Source: Isoetes taiwanensis (Eukaryota; Streptophyta; Lycopodiopsida; Isoetales; Isoetaceae). From it: a stretch of DNA of 64,000 nucleotides. The position numbers and the translations under genes are program-made. Shown one piece after another: positions 44,741-57,640 of this stretch; position 1 is the first letter of the stretch, and the number at the start of each line of letters is the position of its first letter. Where the stretch lies: NCBI GenBank assembly GCA_021234155.1, contig JAJEKV010000011.1:5783132-5847131 (forward strand), written 5' to 3'. The notes beneath the pieces are model-generated. The model did no database searches. It was not told the DNA's origin and saw nothing but the letters and a program-made list of their open reading frames with translations.

Positions 44741-45764
44741 AGAGGTAGTTAACGTCTAGTTATTTTTGTCCTTTTTCTTTCTTTCTCCCTATTTAGGTTC
44801 TTCCTCGTCCCTTTCTCTCTTATCAGCTCTCATTTCATCTCCATTCTTCCTAGTGTTGCCCCCAAAAAACCATTTTTCCAATTGTAAATCTTTATGTATA
44901 AAGTAACATCTTGTTGGAGGCCTAGCGCCTGGTTGAAGCCCTCGTGCCTGGTTGGAGGTCCTCATGCCTGGATAGCCTTAATGGCTTTTGGTTCATTTTT
45001 TTGTTGTATATGCAGAGAAGCAGTTGATGAGCGCAGTTTTCCTCTGCTTTGGCATTTTGAACGAAGGTTTTGGATTCTAGGCACAAGACAAAGTTCAATG
45101 AGAAGGCAACTCGAGCATGGCTTCAATTTCAACTTCTTTGCTATATTGCATTTTCACCCAACAAGGCTAGTCAACATGAAGGATTGTGTGAGAGACTTCA
45201 GTGCAAAAGATATAGCTTTGTGCATGATGATGTGCGTAAGTGGGCTTTAAGATTGTGTTTAAAAGACTAGAGGATCGGGGGATATTATGACATAATCACA
45301 ACCTTAGAATCAATAGAATAGAATAGAATAAATAAATCAATAAATCAACTTAAACTTCGTTCTATGGAAATTCCAAATGTCGATTGAATTAAAAGTCACC
45401 ATAAAACTTTTGATGATTAAAAAGAAAACCAACATTTGCAATAGGCGAAGTGGCTCTATATACGATTAGGTTACATGAGCCTCAACAGCTCAAACACAAA
45501 AGCACAACTTTGTCATATGAGGATCCTAGCAAATTTCTAGAAGATGCAATGAGTTGAACTTCTTGTTGCCCGATAATAGTCTAAAAAGTTCAATCTTGTT
45601 CACAATTTATTTCAAGGTTAAGGTGATGATATGCACTGTGATGCATGTTCAATTAGTGCCCAAATTTAAAGAACATAAATAAACCACGAAATATTTTTTG
45701 AGATCCTTGAAAAAATGTTGCATCTCCTACCTATTTTTTTGGACAATTTATTTCTAACACACAG
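44741..45764. other. Intergenic DNA, unassigned frames
   Basis: Two overlapping plus-strand frames (44894-45250, 45070-45270) look protein-like (FNEKATRAWLQFQLLCYIAF) but match nothing I know. Possibly other exons of the SWI3-like relic that follows; not established. Confidence 0.35.
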
Positions 45765-45878
45765 GCAAGAGCTGGTATGGCAACAACACTAGCAGCTGCT
45801 ACAGCTAATGCGAAGCATCTGGCTGATCAAGAGAAGCAGGAGATTGAACTTGTCACGGTCGACATCATCGAGAACTAG
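45765..45878 (+). pseudogene. Exon relic of a SWI3-type chromatin-remodelling subunit
   Basis: After an acceptor-like CACACAG the frame reads ATTLAAATANAKHLADQEKQ then EIELVTVDIIEN, closely resembling the C-terminal helix of plant SWI3D/SWI3C (AKxLADQEEREIE, IIExQ). It ends at a TAG immediately before GTAAAC, where functional genes have a Gln codon (CAG) before the donor site, a C-to-T change. Surrounding exons were not found, so this is a lone relic. Confidence 0.5.
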
Positions 45879-48291
45879 GTAAACTAACAATCTCTCAGTT
45901 TTGTCCTGCTTTCACATTCTATGTAGCCATGAGAAGAGGCCAAATGTAAATAAATCTATTGGTGTCACACGCATGGCTTATTTTTTAATCTGGCCTTCAG
46001 TTGCCATATCTAAAGATATTATCGTTTTGAACTTACCAGCATACTTTTTTTGTTGTAGAGTAAGATGGATCATTCTGAAGAAATTGATTCTCTGTGAGAA
46101 GAAGAGGATTCAGCTAAAGCAAATGAGAGAACATCACAATTGACGCTACTATCATATCTCTAATAGCACAAACATGAATAGTTCCAATGCAAGGGCTAAT
46201 ATATTCAGTTGTATTATAGTCCTTAGAAATTTCTCCACTTGCTGTATCAATGACTTTTCGAGATGCCCTTTAACAACTTTAAAGCATTGCAATCTGAGTA
46301 TGAAGGTGCTCTTGTGCATTCAAAAGTACTGGTTTCAATACTTTCATCCATCCAATTCTGTAAGCAAATAGTAAGTATTAATGCCTTACATCACCAGGTC
46401 ATGCAAAACACAGTATGCAGCTTTAGAGAGAGGATAATCTAGTTGTGCTATGATTTAACTAATACAATTAACATCGAAGCTAGAATGGGAAGAGAGACAT
46501 ATGTGGATGCAACACTTAAGCAATGACTCTATAAGGATACCAAATGTTTAGAGAAGTGTGAACAGGCCTAGTGCCAAAGATGCCTGTGATTATCATTGAC
46601 ATTAACAATGGCCATGAGTTACTTGTTCATCAATGTAAAGGAAGGTTCTTGGCCATAAGTTGTGAAGAAAAAGAAAAAGATGGATGTAAGTATCGAATTC
46701 TTGCCTTCAAGAAGCTATGGCAGTGCTGGTGGATGCAAGAAAAAAGGAAACCAAATGAAATTTTTTGACACCTCGAGCTTTCCAGAAATATCTATTGGCA
46801 ACGACAATTAGTAAACATCCAATGGATCTACGATTTCAAAAGGGAAAAGGGTCTTGATTTTAGAAGATAAAATTGGAGTTGAAGAAGAAGCAACGGAGGC
46901 ACAAATGACCAATATGATTAGATAAACTGCTCTTCAAAATTAGAGCATGAAAGGGCGAATGCATCTGGCTATGTCGGCGGAACTTATAGCACCGGCTATG
47001 GTGCCGGATGGCTCAAGCAATGCTCCCCTGTCAGAAGTAGAGAATTTTTTAGCTCAAGGATCTAAGGTATCGAAGTAATTGAATCTTGACGAGAATGATA
47101 TATATAAGAGGAAAAAAGAAATAAAGAGTTCTAGCCCAAGAATGTCACAGATAAAGAAAAACAATGCCATAGATAGAGGCGTCGTAAGAGGAGGGTTTAT
47201 TCTATATTTTAAAGTACCTTATCAAGTACTCAAATCAGTAAAAAAAAATTGGAGATAGGATATCCAGCAATGAACATACACACATATATGTCTAAATGTC
47301 AAAGTGTAATATTTTACTCATTTAGCATTTATAGTTTTTCAAGATACAATTTTCTGTCAAGGTTAAAATGTATATGAGCTAAAACATATAATCTTGAGTT
47401 TATGGGATAGAAATGGATCATGTTCCTAACTAATTATTTATTTTTAATCCGATGCCATGTCAAAAAGCTCGCGTATAGAGTCTTTTCACCGAGCCCCTAA
47501 ACTCCTTTCTAGGTGTCAATCTCACATAGCTTTGGTAATGGCCGTGTCTCTTGGTGTGGATTTCAGATTTCAAAGAAGTAATAATGACCATTTCTCATGT
47601 CCCTCAATTCCTGCCCAAGTGTTTTCATCAACAAAATTTGTGCCAAGAGAGCTTGAATCGATCTTCTCGCGCCAAGGGGACTTCAATCTACTCGCGCCAA
47701 GAGAGAGATAAAATCATTGAGCCTTTCTTAATATTTCTATTCCGCCCTTGCACTGACACAAATTTGTAACTATAGATGGTTGTAAGCTCGATCACAGTGA
47801 AAAATGAATTTGAAAGTTTTGTGGCTTTGTGAGTCTCAATCCGGAATGAAAGTGGCTGGCGAGTAAAAGATGTAGGAGAAATGATGTTTCTGCACATTGG
47901 AAGGCTTTAATGGTTGGTTTGATCAGGTAAAGAGATATATGTACAAGTGAGGTATGTATACACTCCAATTGATACAGCGAAAGAAAAAATAAGTAAAAGA
48001 CGAATATTTTCATGGTTAGAAGCAAATTGTGAGTATGTATTTTGTTTTAATCCATATCTAAATTGCTTCAGTTATTCATAGCCGAGTTCATTTTTATTTT
48101 CTCAGGTTTGTGTATATCCGATGTGGAGAGCAGAGTCTCTTCATATAAGCAGAGTATTCCATTGCTTCTACCAAGACCTGGGCTCTTTGTTGTTTGAAGG
48201 CAGCACTCCAGTGCAGCTCAGAGAAAGGGGAGTATGGTTTTCGAGATATGAATACTCTCTCCGAAGCTCCAAGATTATTGAGCTCCCCCTT
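45879..48291. other. Intergenic DNA, no supported gene
   Basis: A protein-like plus-strand frame (46571-46768, IIDINNGHELLVHQCKGRF) and scattered shorter ones lack recognisable domains and continue into frameshifts to about 47170. Nothing else identified. Confidence 0.45.
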
Positions 48292-48848
48292 AAACCATTA
48301 ACATCCAACATATAAAAACCAACAACATAACAACCAACACATAACTACCATTGACATTAATTAACACAATCATTGGGTCCAACACATTTAAATTAAAATC
48401 CCCCTTAAACCCCCTTTGGTTTGGGTGCATATTTCACACGGGGGTGACTCCGGGCAACGAGAGCTGTTGGATAGGCATATTCACCCCGTATTCCTTAATC
48501 TACACCGTACGTAAAGTTCCTCGTTTGTGGGGTATGCAAGTACAAAATTTGCTATATTGTATAACAAGATTCGCAAAATACTATAAGATTTCAAGCGAAA
48601 TACTATATGGTGTTGATTTTGTACGTGGAAAATACAATTATGAGGGCTCTCGCTGCCCTACGTCACCCCCCGTGTGAATATGCACCCAAACCAAAGGGGG
48701 TTTAAGGGGGATTTTAATTTAAATGTGTTGGACCCAATGATTGTGTTAATTAATGTCAATGGTAGTTATGTGTTGGTTGTTAATGTCAATGGTTGTTATG
48801 TGTTGGTTGTTATGTTGTTGGTTTTTATATATTGGATGTTAATGGTTT
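48292..48848. mobile_element. Foldback element with terminal inverted repeats of about 150 bp
   Basis: 48292-48447 and 48662-48848 are inverted copies (ACCATTAACATCCAACATAT outer, CCCTTAAACCCCCTTTGG inner), with an extra internal 28-bp duplication in the right arm. The middle 210 bp is unique and codes for nothing clear. Mutator-like MITEs have such long TIRs, but I see no convincing 9-bp target duplication. Confidence 0.7.
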
Positions 48849-49493
48849 GTGTTGCAAAAAAAAAATTTTGGCCCCCAAAAAAAACCAGAAAAAACTAGAA
48901 TTCATTTGAGGCTTTCATCACCTGTAGCTTTTGAATTTCATCACAATAAAACACCTAGAACATAAGTAAAAGTTACCATAAAGATAGAGCAAATTGATCC
49001 CATTATTCTAAACGTCATAAAGTTTGCAACACCCATACACAAACATTTTTCAACTGGAATTCAACAGCAGCCTTTGGCCTCCATGGATTCTTGTGGTGAG
49101 AAACCAAAGTGGGAAACTTTTCTGCTTGTTAGCACAAGGATCTAGAAGCCTTGGAATTTGCTTAATAACTGCCTCAAAATCTAAAAATGCATGGTAATTT
49201 TTTGCAACCTTCATTCAGAATGAGCCATAAAACAATATCCAATAGCGCAATGCTGTATTAATCAGCTGGTAGGATGTGAAAGCCTACCAAACCCGGCCGA
49301 AAAATTGATGTTTTAGCATAGGTAACTTAACCAAACATATCCATATCATAAACTATCAAAAACATCTCGGAGAGAGCTTTCCAACACAATAAAAATCATC
49401 TCAAACAGAGCTCTGGATCAAAAGTTATGATAAGAAATGTGTTGCCGGCGGGGAAACTGCACTACATGCGCCCTTCAAGCCCTTCATGTGCCC
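48849..49493. other. Intergenic DNA, nothing recognised
   Basis: AT-rich with poly-A runs at 48856 and 48878; no gene or repeat seen. Confidence 0.55.
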
Positions 49494-49664
49494 ATTATGC
49501 ACCACACACACAAAAAGAGGGCTTTTGTTGTGAGCCATTGGTTGTTGATCATCATGCACCACACGCACAAAAAGAGGGTTTTTGTTGTGAGCCATTGGTT
49601 GTTGACCATTATGCACCACACGCACAAAAAAAGGGCTTTTGTTGTGAGCCATTGGTTGTTGACT
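49494..49664 (+). repeat. Three-copy 57-bp minisatellite
   Basis: Units start near 49497, 49554 and 49611 (ATGCACCACACGCACAAAAA), differing by one to three bases. As 57 is a multiple of three, all frames stay open, and one reads a 19-residue repeat (HAPHAQKEGFCCEPLVVDH). That openness follows from the period and is not evidence of a gene. Confidence 0.85.
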
Positions 49665-50953
49665 ATTGGAAAAAAAAGGCTAAAATCAATGGCTCAGAAA
49701 TGGTGCACTCTAGATGTACGCATTAGTACATCCATTTGAATACATCACGAAATCATGGGAAAATCTTAGTGAAAAGCGTACAAAAACACAAAGAAAACCC
49801 CCTGTTATTATGCTACATATTGGCGAGTATGTCTCAGCTATACTATAGGCCTCTGGATGCCACTTCTATCTTACTAGCACAGAGTAAGTTGTCGCAGGAA
49901 ATATTTATAGCATTGAAGGAGAGGGGACGAGTTTGTGGCCATGAAAGATAATTTTAGTAATTAATTTGTTCATTGCATTATTCAAGGGCGCTGAAGAACT
50001 TGAAGATGTTTACAGTTCAATAGTCGGCTGATAATTTTTTAGATGACATATTTACGAAATGTTGGAGCTCTCCCGTTCATGGAGGTGCTGAATCTACCAA
50101 ATGCAAGATAAGACGGGGCATTGTTCAATTCCATTATTGCATTTGAAAACAAACTCTATATGTCAATTCCAAATATAGGAGCTTGCAGAATGTACTGGAG
50201 GGAAGAAAGTACATCTGGATTCTAGTGGAGCAAGATGACGATGATGGCACTCATTCCACTATCATAGACTTAAATGTTCATAAGGATAATCAGGTATTCA
50301 AGACTTTGAGTGGTCCCTATTCGATATCCGGTGACAATTGGAGTTTGAAACCAACTTAAATATCTTCCATTTTATGCTAGACGGCCAAAAGATGGAAAAC
50401 ACATAGAATAATGCGATAAATGGGGTCATGCATGTCGCAAAATACATTATCTATATACGAATCCATGTTATATAAATCTAAGATTCAATCAATTGGAGAT
50501 ATAAAACTAGGATACATTGTGTTATACCCAATTTGTCTTACTATCTCATGCTTGGTATTATGTTTTAATGTCTGAATCTCCATGGCCAGGATAAGTGTAA
50601 GTCCTCACGTCTGTTTAAGAATGTCTTTGCAAGGTTGTTATAGTGCGAAATTATAGTGTACGTTAAGTGTGGGTACTTCAAATTTGCACCGTGGCCACGG
50701 TGCGAAAATATCGTGTTCTTAACTGTTAAATAAATGTTTTCGCACCATGTTTTTGCAACCTTGTTATGTTACGGCACAAGCTCGGGGGTGTGGCTCGGAA
50801 GACTTGCAAATATGAATACAAATGCAAAGGCTCTAGTTAATGCAATTATACCGTCTTTAAATCACAACTTTAGCTAAAATATTAACTTTACCTTAAAATT
50901 CCTTAAAAATTTTAAATATTGCAATATATTATTTAAGAAATGGTCGCTACTAC
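49665..50953. other. Intergenic DNA, no supported gene
   Basis: No long frame or motif. A near-palindrome GGTCGCTACTACTGTAGCGACC at 50942-50963 marks the start of an LTR-like remnant. Confidence 0.5.
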
Positions 50954-52071
50954 TGTAGCGACCAGAGAAAGACAGGTTTAATGGACGAACCTGGATTTGA
51001 CTCAAATTGATGCGGAACTGGCTGGATAGGCTAGAATAGCCCACTGCATCCGCCCTCCCATGTACACTTTACAGATAGGCTGAGACATGTTATAGAGTGA
51101 TTGTAGCCTTCCAGAGATGAAATCCCATGCAGTCACACTATGGAAATACTCCAGGATGCATCACCCCAGTCCGATGAGGCAGGAACAATACAAGTCCCTT
51201 CTTCGAGCATAATGGATTAGTGGATGGCTAGACAATCGTGACAACACACGTCTTGTACCCGACTTTAACCATCCAAACCATAAGTCAGGACGCCACTTGT
51301 AACCCAACGAGCCAGGATGACAACTGCAACCCATGGGATGTTAGACCCATATTTGGCCTACACACAATGACTGAATATGTCTAGCACACTATAAGGACCC
51401 CAGTAGCGATGCTCATCAAGGCTCTACCTCTACATCTCCATTGTTTGGTGCTCATTTACAGCATAGCATCTACAACAAGGTGGGCTCTATGCACATGTTG
51501 CATTTATTGGAATTTATGGGGATTCTATCTAGGATTATCTATACATCTACTAGCTTCTAGATCTCTACTCTCCTTCCCCAAGAATAAAGATGAAGAACTC
51601 AAAGTAACATAGCAATCCATCTCTATAGCATAATCACACTTTAACATCCATCTAATCATACAAGGGTCATTATCCCTCAATCATTGAACTTAATATACTC
51701 TCCTACATGCTTCTTGATTAGAGAGATTCTTTTATGGGCATCTCCATCTTCCTAGACTGCTAGAACTCCTCCTTAGAGCCAGGTTCTACCCTAATTTCAT
51801 ATTAGAGTTTAGGGTTAATCAAATTGGGTATGCATATGGCAAGTTCAACTTGGCTAAATGATTAGTGCCATCTCCCTTGACTATAATTAATTAACAAACA
51901 TAGCAAATGTTAATTGATATGCCTAAAGTTAATATACTATACCACCCTATTATTCTCCTTATATCGTATAATGTACTAAGACGTCCATGATATGGTGACG
52001 TACTCATGACTTAGGCATGTATTATACATTGCGTGTGTCTATCAAGGCATATAATGGATGAGAACATCACA
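50954..52071 (-). repeat. Decayed LTR related to the chromovirus family
   Basis: Starts TGTAGCGACC and ends GAACATCACA, echoing TGTGACG and GAACGTCACA. Internally CCACTGCATCCGCCCTCCCA matches the CCACTCCATCCGCCCCTC block of the other LTRs, and GTCCGATGAGGC matches the LTR at 55029. No Gag or pol adjoins it, so it may be a solo LTR. Flanking 5-mers do not match. Confidence 0.45.
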
Positions 52072-52841
52072 TTCATGGTCTTCTTCAGCCACTGCATTTT
52101 CCATCAAGAGGAGTTTTAAGTTCAAGAGACTTTGGACTCTAAGTTTCTTTATTGACGATTATTTTACTTTGTTGATTGCAAAGCCATTGGGTTTTCTACA
52201 TAACCGACCATATATCAAGGACAACAGATTCTCTAGAGGCGTAGATCATTATTACTTTGCTAGAACAAATGCCAGTTTATAGATCCTCATCTAAAATCTA
52301 ATCCCTCGGCCAATTGTTGAATTCCCTTGATCCGAGGTGCAGTGAAGCATTGTTCATCAATGCCAAAATTCATTTGGCAGAACCAATACTTGTAGTTTTA
52401 CCATAGCCCATTCAAAGTTCGATTAGGTTCGAATGACAATGATATGTGCCATTTGAATTTGCCAAATAAAGGTACAGATTACCTAGAGATCTTTGGTTCT
52501 TTCTGATAAAGCATTGGTGTTAGTTCTGTTAACCCCCTAGTGGTTAACATTGTGCATGCATATGTTAGGTGTCAGTGGTGGCAGACTGACACTTGGCATG
52601 CTTAGGTTAACTTAACTGTATGGCTTAGATTAGTTAGATGTACGGCTCAGATTTGCGGTCTGCACTATATTAGACCGGAGCCTCTTCAGATGTACTCAGA
52701 TTTGTCTCAAATTTGGAGAGCCTCACTTGGCCACGTTCCCTTCATTCTTTGTACATATTTGTTTGTCTTGTTCTTGTTTTGTGATCATGAGCATGGCAGC
52801 TTTGTAGCATCCGGCAGTCATGGACTGCTGCTGCAAGGTGT
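52072..52841 (+). other. Probable 5' region of a plus-strand retroelement
   Basis: Upstream of the Gag frame. It holds GTTAACCCCCTAGTGGTTAAC (an inverted repeat, 52528-52548) and a TTGGAGAGCCTCACTTGGCC segment. An LTR and leader are expected here but I cannot define the ends; a degraded primer site may lie near 52784. Confidence 0.35.
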
Positions 52842-54464
52842 ATGCCAAGAACTCAAACAAACACTGTCGCCGCTGCCGGGTCTGATTCGATTTTCCTTTC
52901 TTCTGTCGCCATGTCTGCCCGAAACTTCACGCCAGAAGAACTTCTTTCCCACACGGCGTCTCGCTTGGAGCGCCATCATCGACGGGAAGTTGTTTGCGAC
53001 ATGTATGGATCTGCTTATGACATTGAGGGAGGCCACATTCGGTCTAGGGCTCAGTCGGCGCCACCCACCCCTCGTGTCATGTCTCGTCCCAGTTCCCCGC
53101 CTCAAGCGTCCAAACATTGCTCACAGCCTCAGTCACCTCATCACTATCAGGAGCCCTATCAGGCTCAACCTGCTCAACCTTACTTTCATACCCCCGAACA
53201 TGCCTACATCCATCATTCTTCTGGCCATACGCCTCTGCCTTCACAACCATCATCTCCTCCGGGCGGACAAGGATATCCACATGTCTCTTTTGCTCCTCCC
53301 CAGGAATTTCCCTTTCCTACATTTTCCACCGCTCTTCCTGTTTACAACCTTACCGACCTCAAAACCAATGATCAGGCACCTTCAGTACCTCCCCCTCAGT
53401 CACCCCTTCATCAGGGTCTTTCAGGCACCATGCCACCTCCAACTCCACCTCAATATAATCCCTATCCCCAGTTCCTGTCCAGCCAAGCACTTTCACCTCT
53501 ACCTTTCAGACCCTTAAGCTGACTTATCCAACCTTTGGCAACACGAAAGGCAAACCATTAGACCAAAGTGCTCAGGCCCACATGGAAGAATTTGAGGCTC
53601 TGGCTGTCCTAAATGGTCATGCACAACCTCAACTGAAATTCCATATCTTTTCCACCACACTGCGTGGCTCTCCTCATCAATGGCTTATGTCCAACAAAAG
53701 CCACTGGAAACAAGATTGGTCAGAAATGAAAACTGCTTTTCTTTCTCACTATGGAACCACGGATGATGATCAACTTCATCTCAAGCAACTCAATGACCTT
53801 CAACAAGAGCCCACGGAGTCCGCCAGGGATTTTGCAGATCGACTTCACATCCTTCTCAGCAAACTCAAAGAGTACCCGACACAGAGCCAGATCTTGGTCT
53901 GGTTTCTCCAAAGGACTTCCTCCAGCTATCTGACTCATGACTGAATACCTGCGCCCGAAGACTTTGGAGCAGGCTATCGACCTTGTCAATCACTCCGTAA
54001 ATGTTTCCTCCCGTGGCGTGGCTTTTCAGGAGCTCCCTTTCATACCACCAGTCATGGTTCCACAGACTGATGTCCAACCTCAACACGCCAATCCGCAGCG
54101 CAGTCAGATCTGGTGCCATATCTGCAAACATCAAGGCCATTTGGCAAATGAGTGCAACTCCACCAATGGCCCGCCTCATTGTAAAAGATGCAACATGTGC
54201 AATCATGCCACGGAAGAGTGCACTCACACTCATCCTACACCTTTCCGCAACAAGCTGGTTTATCAAGTGCAAACAACACCTCCGCAACAATTGCAATATC
54301 AGCCGCAACCACTGCAGGCTCAACCCAATCAACTCTATCAGCAATAGAAGCAACAACGGGGACCCAACACATGTCCCCCTTTTGATCCTTCTAAAGCTCA
54401 GTGTTATCACTGTCACGAATGGAGTCATACCACCACGGCATGTCCTCAACTTCCACAAGTTCAA
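52842..54464 (+). pseudogene. Gag of a second retroelement family, frameshifted, three zinc knuckles
   Basis: 52842-53522 gives a Pro/Ser/Gln-rich N-terminus (MSARNFTPEELLSHTASRLE). After a shift near 53510, 53582-53944 reads a retrotransposon Gag core (FSTTLRGSPHQWLMSNKSHW, FLSHYGTTDDDQLHLKQLND). Another frame carries CCHC zinc knuckles: CHICKHQGHLANEC, CKRCNMCNHATEEC and, near 54403-54444, CYHCHEWSHTTTAC, each C-x2-C-x4-H-x4-C. Three knuckles are more than most plant gypsy Gags have. Coding-like sequence runs to 55028, where the next element interrupts it. No pol of this element is in the window. Confidence 0.75.
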
Positions 54465-55028
54465 AAGTGCGCCTTCACACCACCAATCAGACCACCTCGG
54501 TCCGCCTCACGGCTTACCAACTTTGGATTGCCAATGGCAAACAAGGCCCGTCCCCGTTCTTCTGAAGCCACCTCGCGTGCCTCAAAGAATCACGCTATCA
54601 ACCAGCTCCCGCCAATCAACCTCGGATGGATCAACAAGCACAGAAGAAATTTTTCGTGCTCTTAATCCTCCAGTCCAGCCACAAATTGGGTTGGTTTGGT
54701 TTCACGCTGCACTGTGGCCGCCACGCCCCTTAACCATTATTCCTCATGGCACGCAACCTGCCTTTGCAGTTGACACAATCCCTCATGAAGAGAACAAAAA
54801 GGTTCACTTTGCACCTGACTTGGAAAAACTCATGCCTCATGTCATGCCTAAAGTACGCCAAAGCATTCTGAACCTCATGCAAGCTGCTGAAGGCCGCACG
54901 TTGGCTAATGTTCATGCCACCACCAGAGCTCAGCAAAGACAAGATGCACCTTCCACATCTCAACCTCCACGCTCTCAGACATATCCGAATATTGCTGCAG
55001 AGGTCGACTTACTCAAAGAAGTTGCTGC
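54465..55028 (+). pseudogene. Continuation of the plus-strand Gag/Pol region
   Basis: An open frame (54001-55230) continues Pro/Gln-rich sequence past the zinc knuckles, with EENKKVHFAPDLEKLMPHVM and AEVDLLKEVAA before the LTR boundary at 55029. No protease motif recognised. Confidence 0.45.
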
Positions 55029-56670
55029 TGTGACGCTCCCTGCTAAACATACGGCGCCCGGCCGTACACTCGGCAGGAAATCCCCCGTCTGGCTCAACAA
55101 CCGCACAGGCCCTCCGTCTATCCCGCACTATGGAACTCCCGTAGTGCGGAAAGGGGACACGAAGGTGTCTTGCGCGCCCTTCCCCTATGGGCTCCTATCA
55201 CAGCGGAAGCATAAACAACGTCAGAACTAGCAATAACAATACAACATACTACCTCGAAGGGTAGTCCATCACATATCCACATGAGCAAAGAAGATAATCA
55301 TAAACCATAAAACATGAGAGCTCCTACCCATGGCTCTGACTCATAAGGAGGTAGACTGACTGGATAGGTCTCAAGATAGAGCAGACCGAGTCATAACAAT
55401 GGCGAGGGCTGGCATAAGACAATGGCTAGGGTTGACCACTCCATCCGCCCCTCACATGCATACTTTGGATGGGCTAAATCAGGCTCGCATGACTCTAGCC
55501 TTCCTGGATACGCAATCCCATGGCATCACCCATCGGGACTACTCCAGTGTTGCATCTCCCTGGTCCGATGAGGCGAAGGGTTGCATCTCCCCTTCCTGTG
55601 GTCTAGAGGTTCCGTGGGGCGGCTAGAGAATCGTGGCGACACGCGATTGCACTTACTTAACCCCCAAAACGAGAGCCAAGCCAACACTTGCGGCTCTCGA
55701 GAGGCGGCGACACCATTGCCCCGTGAGGTGTCGGACCCATGCTCGCCCACACCGCGTGACCGACCATAAGCCTAGCCCACTATGGGATCCCCCTCAAGCC
55801 CCCACTCGGCAGGGATCCTCCCTCCACATTCCCTCTAGCCCCAAGTATGTGGTGCCGGAGTCATATCATAGCCTCGATAGCCTGGTGGGCTCCTATGCAC
55901 AGGCCGCATCTAATAGGAACTAAGGGATCTACTCTAGGAGCATACTACATATGGCCCTAGGTCTCTACCCCCCTTCCCAATACAAGAGGAGCAAACATGA
56001 TCAACCAACATCACATAATCATCATATCCTAAGAATGATCATAAGAAGAACATCTTAACCTAATCATACAATCTAACTAATGGTTAGGGTTCATTGATTA
56101 GGGTTCAAGATGTTGAATACGGGTTCTAGGATGGCTCTACTCTAGATACAAGATACTAGCACATCTGGAATGCTAATTCCAGATGAGCTATCACAACTAC
56201 TACCCTATATACCTGCTCCTGATGCACTCCCTCCCAATCCTGGCGTCTCCATGATCTTCAAGGTGTTCGAGGTAGCTCCCACTCCTGCTGATGCACTCAC
56301 GCTCTGGAGGCTGCCACGCTATGCTGTGCCACAGCAGACGGTTCTCGAAACGGAGTTTCGAGCGCGAAGAAGGTTCCCAGACTGTTGGAGCCAGAAAGAA
56401 GGCCTAGGGTTAGGGTTTAGGCCTTTATAGGTTAGGGTTCACATGTTATGCCACGTGGCTCCAATAGGGTAAGTCCATGTGGCGGGTGCCCAATAGGTTA
56501 AGGCCACGTGGAAAATGGTCTTAACCTAAGGTTGGCTAAGTTATATGAATAACTTAGTCATGCCCCCTAGTGCCACGATCTATGGTATACAAGGCTATGA
56601 AGATAGACTTGTATAGTGACGGGTCCAGGAATATACGTATTCATAGCGTATATTCCCCTGGAACGTCACA
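55029..56670 (-). repeat. 3' LTR of the second H3-carrying element
   Basis: Starts TGTGACGCTCCC and ends GGAACGTCACA. It shares CCACTCCATCCGCCCCTC and GGTCTCTACCCCCCTTCCCA blocks with the LTRs of element 1 at matching relative positions. The 5 bases outside are GCTGC; the partner duplication would be right of the window. Confidence 0.85.
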
Positions 56671-56706
56671 TTCTCCCCCCCTTAGGACAATGCTGTCCTC
56701 AGCATT
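56671..56706 (-). promoter_or_regulatory. Polypurine tract and adjacent hairpin of element 2
   Basis: Minus-strand AAGGGGGGGAGAA abuts the LTR (56671-56683). The hairpin AATGCTG/CAGCATT follows at 56689-56706, matching the one in element 1 with a paired base change. Confidence 0.75.
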
Positions 56707-57640
56707 GCGCTAAGGTGACTAACCTACCTTATGCCTGCAAAACAACATAACATACTCTTTAATTGAATTTAAACGGTCAATTAAAAGTTACTTGTCAAAA
56801 TTTAGGCTATATTTGTACTCATACAAAATTATACAACCTTAACAAGTTACTTCTTATAATAATTAGGAAATATTACTATAAGAGTTATTAGGGTTCATAA
56901 TCTAAATTATGGCTCCCCCTATCCTCTCGTAATGCGCCCCTCTTGGATGCCCACCTCTTACTTGCACTCAGACAAGGAGCACATTACGCTAGTTTAATTA
57001 ATAAATTTGTGGTTTTAGGGGACCACCCCCCTTACCTACCTCCTTGAGCCGAACTACTAGCTCAAGGTTACCCTACTACCTTGCACTCGATCATGGCCCC
57101 ATAAGGATTTGAGCTTAAGGACCATTTAAGATGATCCTATCATCGCCCATGATCAAGTGCTACCTTGTACACGATCCCCGGATCGAGTACACCCCCAAAG
57201 CATCATGCCCCAAGGGTTTTAAGCTAGGGAACGCCTCACGATCCCATCATCGCCAAGATGATCACTTTAACCTTCACCATGACCCTCCTACGGCCCGGTG
57301 TGCGTATTCCCCGCATCGCGGCATAGAGAGCATCCGATCGATGTCCCATCATCGCCCACCATGCCTCATTCCTCACTCACATGACCCTAATGGTCATGCG
57401 CACCTCTTGGTGCGTGTTGGCCTAGAGAATGCCTTAAAGGCGTATCCCATCATCGCCCACACGTTCCAAGATTCTGGCACATGCACTCTACTAACTAGAA
57501 TACATGAGCCAGAACTTAAGGCTAACTAAGAAACATACTAAGCTAACCTCCCGCAAGTCGACGCCGATTAGTTCTGAGACGACTAATCCCATCAAACTCC
57601 TTCATAACTCGGGGGTATTGCTTCTCCAAATCCTCGCTTC
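56707..57640. other. Non-coding 3' part of element 2
   Basis: Between integrase and polypurine tract. It contains a loose repeat of CCCATCATCGCCCAC (about 57138, 57350, 57450). No element gene seen. Confidence 0.5.

Noticed and set aside
49425-49739. Repeat protein encoded by the 57-bp minisatellite
   Set aside because: The period is a multiple of three, so frames stay open automatically on both strands; no start context or flanking coding sequence.
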